Shown here in pieces: positions 1 to 13,700 of a stretch of DNA of 64,000 nucleotides. The position numbers and the translations under genes are program-made. The stretch's first letter is position 1, and the number at the start of each line of letters is the position of its first letter. The notes below the pieces were generated by a model. The model was not told where the DNA came from. It made no database searches and was given only the letters and a program-made list of their open reading frames with translations. The stretch lies in NCBI RefSeq assembly GCF_036370855.1, contig NC_088102.1, positions 70,875,601 through 70,939,600 on the forward strand, given 5' to 3'. The stretch comes from Dromaius novaehollandiae (Eukaryota; Chordata; Aves; Casuariiformes; Dromaiidae).

Positions 1-2350
1 GTCAGAGGTTCTCCTCAACCTCATGGCTTTGGCTGTTCTGTGTTTCCTGGGCAGGATCACTCCAAACTTGGAAGGACGGATGTTAATGAAGTTATTCTCA
101 CTCCTCCCAGTAGTGGGATTGAGGAATGGGGAGTAGGGAAAAGAAGGAAGTTTGACTGAACATTGCTTCAGCACATAATAAGAAATTGTTTTTGAAGATC
201 TCTTGCTGAGCACTGTCAAAAACCTTTCTCTGATCTTGGAGTGTTGACCCTAGGCCACAAAGGGACAAAAGTCTTGTTGTGCTAGTCAGGACAGCTAATG
301 TTGCTAATGTTTAACACCTCAACTCCATACCTATGGTGAAAACTGGACACGGGGGGGAGCTGCCTAAACTAGGCAAGAGAAAACACTGAAGACAAGGAAG
401 ACTTCAAAAATCCTCCAGAGGAATTAAGGTATTAAGGGTTTCGCTATTGCTAGGCATCTCCCTAACTCAAGATTCACAAGTCTGCATTTTGGCTATTGAC
501 ACACAGACTGTCCTTTGTAGCAAGGGGAGCTAGAATGCTTCCATCTCTTGTTTGTGCTGTAATTGCCAGGTTGGTGAGTAAAGATGATTCCTCTTTTTCT
601 GTGGCTCAGTGAACCTATAATTCCGACATGCAAGCAGAACCATTTCAACAGGCAAGAAAGGTGCGCTCCTTGGGAGGTCAGGGCAAGTTTTCAGTCATCT
701 CTGATGAAAGAGGGAACTGAGCTTAGATTTCTCTGATCACTGGATACTGAGTGCTCTTGTCACAGGGATACTTTATAAAAAAGTACAGGAACTTCCAATG
801 TGTTTCGAAGAAGGCAGCTAGACTTCGGCTGAGTTCAAGAAGCTTACTTTGAAATGCCTACCAGGTGTATTGGCACAAGTGAGGTAAGTAGAAAAAACCC
901 TACTTGTAGGTCCAGGGGGCTGCAAGTGTACAGTAACGTTGAACTGCTTGGTGTTGCCCAGTGAGAGGGTTTTTTTGAATGACCAGAAGCAGAACATTAA
1001 TCATCTGGATGTTTAATTTTGAAAATTTAAATGCCTTTGGGTTTAAGCTACCTCCAGGCCTAGGATCATGTAGGAGTGAGCAGTTATGAAGATAACAAGG
1101 TTTCCAAGTTCTACTTTAGTGCCTGGGACTTTGGAGGCTCTTGTCATGTCTTCTCTGCCACATTAAAGAAGAAACATCCATGATGCAGTAAGCCAATTGC
1201 CTGGCTTACCAGGAAAACTGATTCATAATCCTAAAGGGTGAGACCAAAAGGGGACCTGAATCAAGATGAGCAGTTCTGCATATGCTAAGTTTGCTAGAAG
1301 CTCTCCAGTGGTATGACAGCTGAAGACATCACTCTGGGCTGTCAGATTCCATAGTGGTAGGTTCCTCTGAGACTTTTTGTATTGAAATTTTACAGCAGTA
1401 TTCAAATGCAAGTCCACAAGCCCCTTCACGTTTTCTGAATGGGCACTGGGATGCACCTTTCTGGAAAACCACAGACCCCTAATTTACCGTATAGTAGAAG
1501 GCCTTTGGCTTCACAGTTCAGCGTTAAAACATACGTTATGAAATAGCCACGCAATGGCAGCAAGGTGTCAGAAGGGAAGCAGGACAAGCACGGCCTCATG
1601 GAGAACTGTGAAGCAGGAGTATTTAAAGTCTCCAGTCTTATTATTTTACTGTTCTGGTCACTTAAAGGAAGTAAATATGAAATTAATGCATAGCTCAAGG
1701 CAATTTTTGGCTCGTGAGAGCAGCACTCCTAAAGAGCTATATCCCCATCATGCCTCCTTGATAAGTAGGACTATGTTAAAATATACTTTCCCATCAGTTG
1801 CTCGTAGGGCCTTCCAGTGTGGCCATGCCTTCCTTTCTTCACTGAGTGCCTCTGCTGTTCCTGCTGCTGAGCAAGGCCTCTTTACCCCGTTGCCATTCTC
1901 TGACACATGGGGTGAGCAGAAGCACATGGCCTGACGCTTCTCCTAGGAAAACAGGAGGCTCTTGGCAGAAGTGTTTTGGCTCCCTCTATAGCCACTGGAG
2001 GTAAAGTGTCCCTTTCAGATGCTCTCTTAGAAAACTAAGAGAAATGCAATGAATTGCCTCAGGAGATGCTAGCTGTTCTTCAGGGTCTGTTGGAAAAATA
2101 TATACAACTTGTTCAGACTAAATGCCCCACTTTGTTTTAAACTGCTAAGGTGAATCCTACAATTACCACCAGAACTCAATTCTGTGGAAGGAAGATTGTT
2201 TTCACTGACATATGTTTCTTGGCGTATAAGAGGTGTTGCTAACTGCTACAGCTACTGAATGCGAGCTCTGGACCACCAAAGTATGTCCAGTGTAGACTCC
2301 AAAGGCTGTTTGTCCTGTTCCAAGTGGACAACAGGGCCTCAGGACCTCTG
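1..2350. other. intergenic, no gene recognised
   Basis: Only short open frames (under about 130 codons) are present, on both strands, and none resembles a protein family I know. There is no splice-consistent chain of exons. No repeat was recognised by eye. I see nothing to annotate here. Confidence 0.5.
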
Positions 2351-2432
2351 AATCATAGAATCATTCAGGTTAGAAGGGACATTAGGAGGTCATCTAGTGT
2401 GTCCTCCTGCTCAAAACCAATTCAAGCTATAG
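2351..2432 (-). mobile_element. CR1-type LINE 3'-end fragment
   Basis: The stretch opens with two near-copies of the AATCATAGAATCATT terminal motif, followed by CAGGTTAGAAGGGAC and a GGTCATCTAGT motif. This is the reverse complement of the typical 3' end of avian CR1 elements, so the element lies on the minus strand. It is a short, diverged, 5'-truncated copy. The family was assigned by motif memory, not by a search. Confidence 0.75.
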
Positions 2433-5400
2433 AGAAAGTGCAAATTTTTACTACCAAGGCTAATTAGTCCTCTAATCAACATAGCAAGAGCAGTGATAGA
2501 TTCTCCATTAGGGCACATGCCAAAATTCAAGTGTGACTTCACTTTCTAAAAGATGATTCCTTGTAAGGTGTAGCTGTTGTTTGTTTTGACTCAGAGTTCA
2601 GGGCAGTCCTGTGGCCAGTATTATCATGATTAGATCACCTTGTGTGTGACAGACCCTTTGGGATGAACACAGGTGCTTCTAAAGCAATCATTTAGATACA
2701 TAGCCAGATAGAATCATAACAGCTGCTGGCAGGAAAAGATGCGAAGGTCCTAACATGTGAGTCTGAATTCCTTTCCAAGATCATCTCACAGTCTCAGTTA
2801 TGAAAAAGAAACAAGATAAAGTAATAAATGTGTGATGTCGCCCAAGTAAAAGAAAAGGTGAATGAAGGTGTTACCAGCAAGATCAGATTATGTTTTGGTG
2901 ATTTTGAGGTTTTCTTTGTCTTATTCCATTTTCTTCCCCCGCCTAAGAGGCAGATCAGAAATGTGTGACTTCATTCGAAATTAGAAAGCTACAGGTACTT
3001 CTGTCCTGAGAAAATATTCCCAAGTTACTGGAAAACAGGAATAAATAAGGGAAAAAGGCCTGATGGAGTCTAATTCAGATTATAGAACAGACATACTGAG
3101 TAGTTGGTTCATGTTACGGTCTGTATCTTACAGACTTCTCCTTTTCTTGAAGAAAACTGCTCTTCTGAGCGAGCAACATTGCTTTAACAAAGATATCCAC
3201 CATGCGTAACAGCTGTGAGGCAGAACATGTTAAGGCAGGGATAGACTAGAACAGATTCCTAAACTCTGTGTCGTCCGATGCAAGACTAGAGGCAGAACAC
3301 TTAGGGATTTTTCTGAAAGTAAAAAAGAGAGAGTTTGCAAAGCTACCTAAGTCATACCAGGGCAATAGGACTCATCAGGATCTTCTTCTCTATTATGTTG
3401 ATCAAAGTTTTTGTATTGGAGGAGCTGGAGGCATGGCGTGCTCCAGCCTGCCGTACATCTCAGTGAGGAGCTTGTCGGAGAGAGGTCCAGGAGTCTGGCC
3501 CAGGAGTAAAAGGAGCTGGGGCTTCCTTAACAAGGGAGGCAAGCGGGATTGCCTTGGCAGTGGCCCAGTCCACAAAGGCCATCTCGGGGATGCTGGGCTA
3601 AATTTCTTACTCATGCTTTTGGAGTGTAAACTGGCCGAGACCATTTGCTGTAGAATTAACCATACTTGGGAAGCTGAACACCTGACAGATGGATGCTTCG
3701 GTCCCAGAGTTAAAACTTTATGGTACCTCTGTCCTAGCAAGGAGAGGAGAAATAAGTTCAGGAAGGCATTTCAGATTGATAAGGAACCTTCTCTGCAGCA
3801 GACTAGGAGTGGGAACAGGGGGCCTGCAAAGACTAGGGAAAAGACTAAGCTGGGTCATGGAAGGGCAAGTAGGAATTGCTAAATGTCAAAGAATGTTAAA
3901 ACTTGCAAAAGAAATTAAAGCAAGTAACAAAGGCTGCTTCAGCCCTATAAATAAAAATTTGAACTACAAGAAGTGGGGGCTCCTTGTGGAGAGGGTAGGA
4001 CATAGAAGTTTAAGGTTGATACGTGTCTCTGAGTTGAAACGCATATGTTGTCCTGCTAAGAATATGCACAGTAATACGTTTTGGGGGAAGGGGCAGAGCA
4101 GAAGGGAGATCATGCAGGGCAGTGTGAGCATGTGGTGAAGCTACAGGCCTGACAGCTCTAGATTTGGCTGTTCGAAGTGAAAGCAGAAACTAAGTTTAGG
4201 AAAAATAAATTTAACAAGAATAACTTAAGCTGCTTCTATCACATCTCAGTATTATTTCTTATTTAAAGAATGAAGTACATATTTAGAATTATACTTAGGG
4301 CTTGTTGATGGACAGCACTCAGCTTTTCAGAGTAATCTCAGAAAAAGAGTTGGAGTTGTCTGCATATATGTAGCATTTGAACCTGCTCCTGTAGAAAGCT
4401 GTGAATTTATGTCATGCTACTCGTCAGATGTGTAAAGTAGGTTATTCCTCATTCACAAGCTTTCTTGTGCTGTCACTCGTAGTAGTTTTATCCTGATTTA
4501 ATTCTTCTGATGGCAAATGAGTTATTCTCCATCTACATCATGGTGATGGAAGGAAGGAAGCAGAATCATGCCTTTAAACTACTTAAATTACTCATTTCAT
4601 CCAGTGTCAGTTGGAAGGAAGTTTAGGCATGTTTATGTCTGACTACCCATCTTCCCTAATAATGGTTGGCCAGTTTCAGTCAAATTTGATAGAGAGGTAA
4701 ACATCTCATAGATAATCAATTCCCACAGGTTTTCTGAAAATAGGTGGCTGGATAAAGGCTGCCCTCATTGAAGGAAAAGCTGCTTACCAGTGTTAGAACC
4801 AGCAAATTTATATGCAAGGGACCTAAGATTTCTAAGGTATCCCAATCACTTCATTCTTTGCTTTCTTCTGGAAATAAGGTATTCATGTGGAAAGACATGG
4901 CACTCTGGGCTATCTTGTGGGTTATTCCAAATCTGATCAAGGACAGCAGGTGGCTGCAGTGCTTTTAAAACCTACTGAGAAACCTTTTTCAGCAGGCTCG
5001 CAGTAATTTTAATGTAAAGAAGCCAGCAATTTGAAGTGGCGTTCTACAGTTCAGCGTCGTCAGTGATGTAGATGATGGCATGGATGCGCCTTCATCAGGT
5101 CTGCTGATTACACCAGACTGGGGGAGCAGTCAATGCTCCAAGGTTTCTTAGCTATACGAGCTTAGACTGCATTTCCTTTCGTCTTTTTACTCATCCAGTG
5201 CAAAAGCTGCCTAGTGCTTGAGAATTGAATTATGGCTGCATAGCGAAGGAGGCAAGTTGTTGCAGGATCTCTGCCTCATATATTGCAGAAGTTGGAAGGT
5301 GGCCAAAGAACCAAGGGGAGGCCAGAAGGAGGAAAAAGGTGTTTTGCGTGTAGGCAGTGGAATCATGATGGGTGTTTTAATCCTTGCTTATGCTACATTG

Positions 5401-8400
5401 TTCCTAATTGGTGTTGCACAAGGCATGTACTTTCAAGCCTCGTCACCTATTGCGGGGTCTTTATTTTGTAGATGCATGATTTCAGACATCCAGAGCATTC
5501 AGAAGTGTCTCTGTAATCAGTGGGTGGTCTCCACCGAAAATAGAAAATGCTATAAAAATGCTGAGTAGTCTGAAAAAAACCAATCCCAAATATATGACAG
5601 TAGGAGAACAAAATGGTTTTGTTATGGGCGCCTGACACTTTCAGTTTGAACCATTTTGCCTTAGTTCCTCTCTGAAAGAATATATGTAACGTTAACTGTG
5701 TGCTTCTGGGAGGTGGGGTGGGGAAGAGGGCTTTTAGCAGCTGTTTGGAGTTCAGATCTTAAAACCACAGAAAAGCCCTGGGCGATATGACTTCTGTGAA
5801 ATTAGAGGATGTGAAGAGGGTTTATTGCTTAGGAATTGCAGGCTGAATGAGAAACACGAAATAGAAATATTAATTAAATAGTGATTGTTGAAGCGATTAG
5901 TATCTTCCATCTTTTACAAACAATCTGGGTGTGTAATTACAAATGGTGTGTGCACGAGAAGGCCACATCAGAACTGCAATAGCAGATTGTGTTAAGTTTT
6001 ACGGCTTAATTGTGCAGCATAGCAGCATCTTCTGTGTGGGGGGTTTAAATAGCTTATTCAGAAATGCAAAAAACAATATGCAACTTATTGTTCTGTGTGA
6101 AGGTTTATATGAGAAGGCTTACAGTGCTTGTGCAGAACCTAACTTTATGCCTCACTATAATTAACATGGCAGAGTTCTCAGTATCCATCCTTTTTTTTTT
6201 AGTTTACCCACAAAATGCAATCCAAAGCTAAGAGTGAAAGCCAAGTTTGCTACCATCCAAATGGTACAGTTTCACATTTTTTTTTCTCTTCTGCTTAAAG
6301 TATGGAGATTGCTTTCTTACAGGAAAAAAAGAATGCATTGACTTACTACCACTACCGGACTTAGGGAATGAAATAAAGTCAATGAAGACTTTGAATATTT
6401 GGGCAAAAAAGACCCCTCAAAGCAGTAAAGAGAAGAGAGCCTCCACTTGCAAACTTGACTCTGTGCCCTGTGTAAAAGAGCTTGGCTTTGCTTTTGGTTT
6501 CTCTTGACATTTCTGAAAGTGCTGGACTTTCCTGAAATGTAGCCACAGCTGAGATAAAAGGTGATGTCTCATTAATTTAGAATAGACTAAAAAAGAGAAA
6601 GCCCTGTCCTTTTCTCTTCCTGACTGCTATGGAATCTTCAGTATCCACATCAAGCAAATAACTACTGGACTTTTTGTTCCAAGCATTTCTGAAGAACAAA
6701 ATTTTGCCAGTCTGCAAAAGTTATTGTCTCTTTAAAAGATTCAGGAGATGTTCCAGAAGGTAGCCTTGTCCCGAATGATGGATTTTCACTGAACTTGCAT
6801 GCTGGAGAGGAAAGACTTTTAATGATTTCGGTTTCCTTGTGGTTTTTGGAGTGTGACATGTAATAGTCAAATGGGAGAGTCTTGAATGAGAATGACCTGG
6901 AGGCCATTCAGGAACACAGTTTTGCATGAACGAAGGCACAGTGCTGTTCCAACAAGGCTTCAGTCTAGCCAGAGTGGGACAGAGAAACTCAGCCCTGTCT
7001 ACATAGATACGTGCAGCAGTAACTGTAGATGCCTAAGTCTGAGATCACGCTTCTCAAATTCTCTGTACTATTGCCATCTAACCCTGGACACATGTAAAGC
7101 CCATAGTTGTCCATTTTTCTTGTATCTAAGTTCTCCTTCTGAGTGAGACTGTGAAGCTCATAAAGATGTTCTTCATCCAGCCTTGCCTGGGGACTCATTT
7201 AATAGCCATTCTTGCAGCCTGTGTGACATGCTGCATGAACATTTAGCAACTGTTTTCTTAGAAAAGCTTGTTGAAAGAACCGTAGGTGGCATCCTGTATT
7301 GCAGAGTCAGAACTCAGAGCACGTCTCTGGGACAGGAGAGCTTGGTGGTGGTGTATGCTTGAAAGGAATCAGAGCCGCACCTTCAAGCTACCAGGGAGCA
7401 CCAAGGGCAGACTGTTTTGCAAGGGAAGGGAATCAGGAGCTGAGATCGATGGCAAGGCAGGCAGGGCAGTGTCCTCACCGGCAAGTGTCACAGTCCCTCC
7501 ATAAGAAGGGCAGAGCAGGCTTGGTGGTGGTAATCATGGTCAGCCAGCCGTCCATTGATTGTCAGACAAATCTGCAGTGACAAGTCAGGGTTAGAATCAG
7601 AAAGGTACGTGGCAGGGATAAATTCACTGTAAATGGTTTCTCAATAGTTCCTCTGGGTAAACAAGCCCATGGTGACTTTCACTGTCTGCGCTTTTTCAAG
7701 CAACTCTGGAATTTGCTTGGTGACCTGGATAATCTAGACAGAGACAGCTTCAGCTTTCAACTTTGGATGTAATGTAATATAGAGATGCATTATTACAAGG
7801 CCCTCTGGATGAGATCTGATGCTAAATAAATTTAGACATGAAATTAGGCTGTGATGACATTAGCTAGTATGGAAGACAGCTATCTTAAAGTTCCCAAACT
7901 AAATTTGTCTGGGTAACAACACTGGTTTGGTGCATACTGGCACCAACCATATGTGTTGGCAGCAGAAGTCACGATCACTGACTGCATGTATAGGAACAGA
8001 CATTCCATATTCATTGACCAGCATCTAAACCCATGTCTTTATCTAGCACCTTTCAGGAAGAGGTAGATGTCAAGCTGCTACAGTTACAGGTTTCAGTGTA
8101 GGACATTGGGAAAAATTTCTGTACCTTCAGCCAGCTGCAGAATACCTTATTTTTTGCAAGTATATAAACAAATCACATGCAGAAATTTGCAACAGCTACT
8201 GCCCAATTTGTTACCACCTCCAAACTATTTAACAGGCTTAATGTAAGACCAACTACTACATATATTCCATAGCAGAACCTGAATAGAAAAGACACATCAC
8301 TAGCGTAGGCACTCTTAACTGTTATTTAGGGTAAAATAAAGGGTTAAAAAATGGTTAAAAATTTTTTTCTTTCCATGTTTTATTGCTGCTCTGTGATGAA

Positions 8401-10330
8401 TATCCATAGTTACTTTTCTCTATTACCTAGGGTGGTTCAACCATTGCCACATGTCAGGAATTTTAGGTTGTTGTTTTGGGCTTGACTGATTAATTCACAA
8501 GCTGCTACGTGATTTAAAGTCTTAGAATTGCACAATTTACATTTCGCCGTCAGCCAAAATGACTGCCTGCTCCATGCAGGGCTCAGGCAAAGGCAGGTGT
8601 CTCTACTCTGTGAAGTTTGTGTTGGACTAGGTTTCTTGCATAGTAGTGGGAACACTGAGGGGAAATGTGAGTAAACTGTTCGTGCTTTTCTAACTTTGAC
8701 TCTGTAGACCGTACCTATTTCTTCCTGTCAAGACCAAACTGTGAGTCAGATGAGAGGGAAAAATTGGGAGGAATTATTCTGTGGAGAAGCCTGTCTTAGC
8801 TGAGGCTGATAACTTGTTAGGATTTAGACAGAAACTGGGCACTGTAGTAGACAATATTTATGGTTATAAACACTGATACCTTAAAAAAGCTTGGGAAAAG
8901 GTAGAAGACTCATGCTTTCAGGTCTTACATCAGTATTGCCCAGTAGAGGAATAGGATGAAAACCTAATGAGAGCAGAATATACCACGTCTGCCTACTGTT
9001 TGTACTGTCCTCAGAAGCATCCAAGGCTGGTACTTTCAAAGAAAAAGAACACTAGATTAAGAGAAGCCTGAATCTGAAGATGTAGGGCAATATTTTTGTG
9101 TACATAGGCTTAATTCTTCTGATTCACCTGCAAAATTGATTCATGTTCCCAGGGCTAATTAAAGTTGTATGGGACTCCATAAGAAAGCATGCCATTGACT
9201 TCTCTTTGCTATTTATTAGAGCTTAGAATTCTTACTTTACTGCATGCCAGATGCTCTCTGACTGTCAGAGATACTTAGGTTTTTGGCTCAAAAAGATTGA
9301 TATTTAAGTAAGGCTAATCACGTAAGCAATGCCATTAAACATAGTTTTAGAAACTCCTAATCTGCACACACATTTGGTGTTTTCAGTTATTTATTCTCAG
9401 CCCCACAATCTTTTAATGTCTGTTGCCTTATGAAAGAATTACTTGGACAATGAGATGACAAAATACCTCGGCTACATACAGGAAACTCTGAAAACCGTTG
9501 TATGCGAAATATTGCCAATATGCAAGCTAAATTCACTGGGAAAAAATAATGTGTTCTTTAATTTCACTGTGATCTGGTGATATTTTGATTGACAATGCTT
9601 TTAGTTAAGAAAGACGCATGAATTTAGCTTGGCAGGGTCACTTTAGCAACACGGCAAATTTCAAAGACCAAGGACAACCTGAAGCTTGGGTTGTGACAAG
9701 ACCTTTAGAAGCCTTGGAGCAGTCTGCTCTTTCCAGTATGCTAGCACAGAAGTTGGCTTCAGACCTTGAAGCCAGGCATTACAGTTAAATGTGAGATGTT
9801 AGCAAACATTCAATAGCAGCTTCTGGCTTTCTGCACAGGCTCATTTACAGCCATCTCATTTTGGCTCTGTGTGACATTATGGAGTTTCACAGTATGGTAA
9901 ATGCAGGCTTCCTTTACATTAACGAAGGATTACAGGATTGCAGGATGCTGACAGTGCTTCAGGTTTCTAACAAGGTCACTGAGTATTGTTTTCATCAGAG
10001 ATGCTCAGAGCCTTGCCCAGATTTCTCTTCTGGCTAACACCCGTGTTCATTCAGCAGTATGGAATCAAGTTAACAACTTACCTTATCCAGTTCCTAATGC
10101 TCTGGGAAGGTGCTCCCTGAATAGCTTCTCTTTTTGTCATTTTACCATCTCATTTACCTGAGTAACAGCCTCATAAATATTCATAAGTCTTTGTATGTAT
10201 GCACATTTGCATTTAGTGAAGCAGCCTACAGTTCCCGTGTGCAATCAGACCTTCCAAAGGAAACTCGAAAAGGGCAAGAAGGAACAGGGCTTTTATTCAA
10301 GGGTGTGTCAAAGTGCCTGGTGTGAACGTG
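2433..10330. other. intergenic, no gene recognised
   Basis: Nearly 8 kb upstream of the desaturase gene. Open frames of up to about 200 codons occur near 3.3-4.1 kb, but they overlap on both strands, have no recognisable domain and show no splice support, so I treat them as chance frames. No FEN1-like or other usual FADS-neighbour coding sequence is visible. Confidence 0.45.
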
Positions 10331-10369
10331 GAAGAGGAGGGAGCTTTGGAAGGTGTGTTTGGATGAGGG

Positions 10370-10445
10370 GAGCCAATCAGCCCTGGAAGCGTGGGGAGTG
10401 GCTGGGAGCGGGGCTGTATAACGGGAGGCTGACATGATTCACCCT
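10370..10445 (+). promoter_or_regulatory. core promoter of the FADS1-like gene
   Basis: A CCAAT box lies at 10373-10377 in the context AGCCAATCAG. A GC-rich stretch follows at about 10391-10413, and a TATA-like TGTATAAC at 10415-10422 sits about 95 bp before the start codon. The segment GTGGGGAGTG at 10391-10400 resembles the reverse of a sterol regulatory element (7 of 10 positions). Mammalian FADS promoters are known to carry adjacent SREBP and NF-Y sites, so this arrangement suggests the same lipid-responsive control. That part is inference. Transcription would start near 10445-10450. Confidence 0.5.
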
Positions 10446-10515
10446 CCACCTAGACAGAGTGCTGCAAAGCTTGGACTAGTGAATCTCAGTGCTGAACGTG
10501 CATCCAGCAGTGCAG
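10446..10515 (+). other. probable 5' UTR of the FADS1-like gene
   Basis: The interval runs from the start site expected about 25-30 bp after the TATA-like box up to the ATG at 10516. An upstream ATG at 10434 opens a 70-codon frame overlapping the main frame, but it lies before the predicted start site and would probably not be in the transcript. No intron is evident in the leader. Confidence 0.4.
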
Positions 10516-10734
10516 ATGGCTCCACAGACTGGCTCCACCAAAAAGGAGACACGACCTATTCCAGCCTTTCTACAGCTTTTCACTTGGGAGGAGATCAGAA
10601 TCCGCAATGGTCATGGCCAAGGTCGGGAGCAGTGGCTGGTGATTGACAGGAAGGTTTACGATGTCAGCGAGTTTTCCAAACGGCACCCTGGAGGAAGCCG
10701 AGTTATGAGCCACTACGCTGGGCAAGATGCTACG
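10516..10734 (+). CDS. FADS1: FADS1-like exon 1 (cytochrome b5 N-terminal half)
   Basis: 73 codons ending in phase 0 at GQDAT before GTAAGA. It carries [14 protein letters not shown] and the heme-binding HPGG at residues 57-60. I chose the ATG at 10516 because the MAP start resembles mammalian FADS1. The same frame is open upstream to a GTG at 10489, but that is not a plausible eukaryotic start. Confidence 0.93.
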
Positions 10735-13700
10735 GTAAGATCTGAAAAGTCAGTTGAGGAAGGTGGTCCATTATCAGGGCAGAATGACATGGTGGGACTC
10801 CAGCAGAGAAAGCTTCTGGTGTTTGGCACTCTGCGTAGCCAGATAATGTAGTGGATGGGTCTGTGCTGTCTCTAAGAATGCCCTTCTGGATACCCTTGAG
10901 GTCCGACTTGCCTGCTATGCAAACTGTAAAGCTCTGTTTAGGTTCATTACACCCTGATGTAAACAGACCATATCCATGCAGGTTGTCTTGCCACCGGGCA
11001 CGATCAGGCCAGCTGTCTTCCAGATGCCCGAAAAGTGTGTGCACTGCAGATGGGAGAAAGGGAAGAGGTAGAAAGTGGTACGCTTAGTGTGAACTGCCAC
11101 TGTAAGGCTGCTCTTCCAGAGTGACGTAGATGCCGTCAGTGACAAGCAAAAGGTAACCAAAAATACAGCAAGGGGATGGATAAGGAGGAGGTAATAGCCA
11201 AACATAAAGGCAAAGTAATTTGTGGGGCAGTGGAGGAAGAGGAGGAGGTTATTAAGAGAGGGACACTATGTTGTACAGGTGAGTGAAGAAGACAGTTGAG
11301 CAAAGAGGCTATTTCAACAGAGGGAGAAAAAGTAGAAAATTACAGGAGGAATAACTGAGAGATCAGCAGGGATGACATTTGGCTGCAGAAGATGAGGAAA
11401 AAATCTACAAATAGTCATCATTCAAAAGCAGATTTTCTTGAGATTCCTGCAAAATTTTTTTAAAAGAGGGTTTCTCTAAAATAATGTGTTGTTTGTTGAC
11501 AGTAATAATACATTTTAAGCAGATCTCACAGACTATTCACTGAAAGTTGATACTGAATTTTCAATCAGAAATATGTGCGTTAGAAACCTGGCCAAGATTA
11601 GGGCATAAACTTTTGAAATGGGAGACCTTGATTTAATTCTTGTCATGATAGACTTTTTGACTTCAAGAAAGCTGCTTATCTAGTCTAGTCCTCAGTTTTC
11701 AGTTTGTAAAATGGAAAAGCGCTTCCTAACTCATGAACCACAGTAGATAAGATAGGTTGTTTTCACACTTCATTTCTCTCATCCTGCTATCTAGTTTGAG
11801 AAATATACACTGTCATAGAAAAGTAGAACTGGAAGGTGTCTCAAAAGATCATCTGGTACATGCCTTTGCCTAAAGTCATGATCCAAGACTTTTTCTCTGT
11901 ATATTCTTGGCTTCCTCTATGTGCATTACTTTGCAAATACAGACAATATGCATTGCAGAACATTACACTGATATTGGAGGTTAGGTGCTTTGCAGATGAT
12001 TGTCTTTAAAGTTAATCCCTCGGAAGGTGGTGATCAGGGTGTAAGAGAAGGGAGAAGAAAGGACAGGTTGCAGGACTGAAAAGCTTGCATTTCTCTGATA
12101 AAGATCTACGATACTGAGATTGTAGATAGGAAATTCTAGGTAAAAGGATTGTGGCTCCTGCCACTATGCTGCAGCATAGATACTTGTAGCTTGATTCAGT
12201 TTTAGAATTCCTGGCAAGAGGGTGATACATAAAAATCTGTAAAAATCTATACAGAATCATAATGGAAAGGTACTCACAGTCCTCTGGGTCTGGACAGAGT
12301 TTCTAATTTTTCACTGAGACAAAGTGCCACTTAGTTGATATCTGTCAAAAACTCATCTGCCCAAAAAGTCACCCTTCTCTGACTTCTTCTAGACTCAGGT
12401 ACTTGGAGATGGATCTTCCCTAAACTCAATAGGACTGCCAGACTGCAAAAGGAATATAGTTAACCTCTTCATCTTCCTTCTGGAAAACTCACTGACCAGA
12501 TGGGCCAAGCAAGAGCTTTGATTTTTCTGTCTCCTCAATTCCACAGTTTAGATCTCCTTTCAAAACTGGTACTTTAAATGACAGTTGAATAGACATTTTT
12601 GTGTCACTAGTATTACGCAGATCCCCGGAATGTCAGTCAGTCCTAAAATTCACAGGGAACTCTAAGGGATACCCTGCTTTGTTAGTCCTGCTGTGTTTGG
12701 AGCTTCAGCCCACATTTCCTTTGGCCCTAGTGTAAGAAAAGCAGGATTTAAAAGACATCATTGTTTTCTCCTAAGCATGGCAAAGAGACACCTCATTCAC
12801 AGACCTGTTTTCCTACTCCTGAGTCCTATCCATAGGGCAGGGCTTTTGGCTGGAGCCTTCTAAGGAAGGACTGTGCTGAAACAAACAGATGAAAGAACGT
12901 TTCCCTCCGCAAAGAGCTTTTCATCAAATACTTTCAAGTTTATTACCGGCCTCGCCCAGGTACTTTTATGACGTCTGATTTCTTGAAACGTCTCCAGCTT
13001 CCTTGAGTCTACCTCCAGCTGATGGCAAAGAACTACATGAGCAATCAAAAGGAGCAAAAATCTAAAAATCTCTGGACTAAAGGAATTGGGGTCGTGTATT
13101 ATATCAATGACGTGGAAAATGTAGGGGCTGGGCATCTGGCATTTGGATACAGCCCCTTTCTTACTCCATTCCTTTGTGTATTTCTCAGGATGCCTTTGTA
13201 GCATTTCACAATGATAAGGCTCTGGTGAAAAAATATTTGAAATCTCTGCTGATCGGGGAGTTGGCACCAGATCAACCCAGCTCTGAGCCTAATAAAAAAG
13301 TGAGTATCCTAGAATCCAGCTGTGGGAATGGAGTGAGGTTCAGTTTGGGAGAAGAGCAAAGTAAGAGGGCTCACAGATCTAGTTTCTGAAACAGCATGCC
13401 TGACACTGTGCCATAGGCTGGGTGGTGGGGAGGCTGCTGGCAGTAGTCACGCATGAAAACATGCACTGTCCCAAAATAGCTAAAACCGTACCTGGGTTGG
13501 GGAATAAGCCTCAAAATCTGTTCAGGTCTTCCCACTGTGATGTCTCAGTAACAGAGCATGCTGGCACCTTGTTTTCCAGTGTCAGAGCTAAACAAGATCT
13601 GTTGATCTTGCGCTCCTTCCTGCAGAGACCCCTCTGATGGAAGGTTTACAGAGTATCTCCACCAGCATCCATGGCTACTCTGGGATTCCTGGGTCTGCTC

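Noticed and set aside
5283-5471. Cys/His-rich frame resembling a zinc knuckle
   Set aside because: The spacing CFAC...H...C does not fit CX2CX4HX4C, and no neighbouring retroelement coding sequence is present.
10489-10515. In-frame extension of the desaturase start upstream to a GTG codon
   Set aside because: GTG is not an expected nuclear start codon, and the ATG at 10516 gives the MAP beginning and a length typical of FADS1.
10434-10646. 70-codon upstream frame overlapping the desaturase start
   Set aside because: Its ATG lies before the transcription start predicted from the TATA-like box, and the product has no recognisable feature.
12860-13267. 135-codon minus-strand frame over exon 2 of the desaturase
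   Set aside because: It is the antisense shadow of the real exon 2 and its flanking intron.
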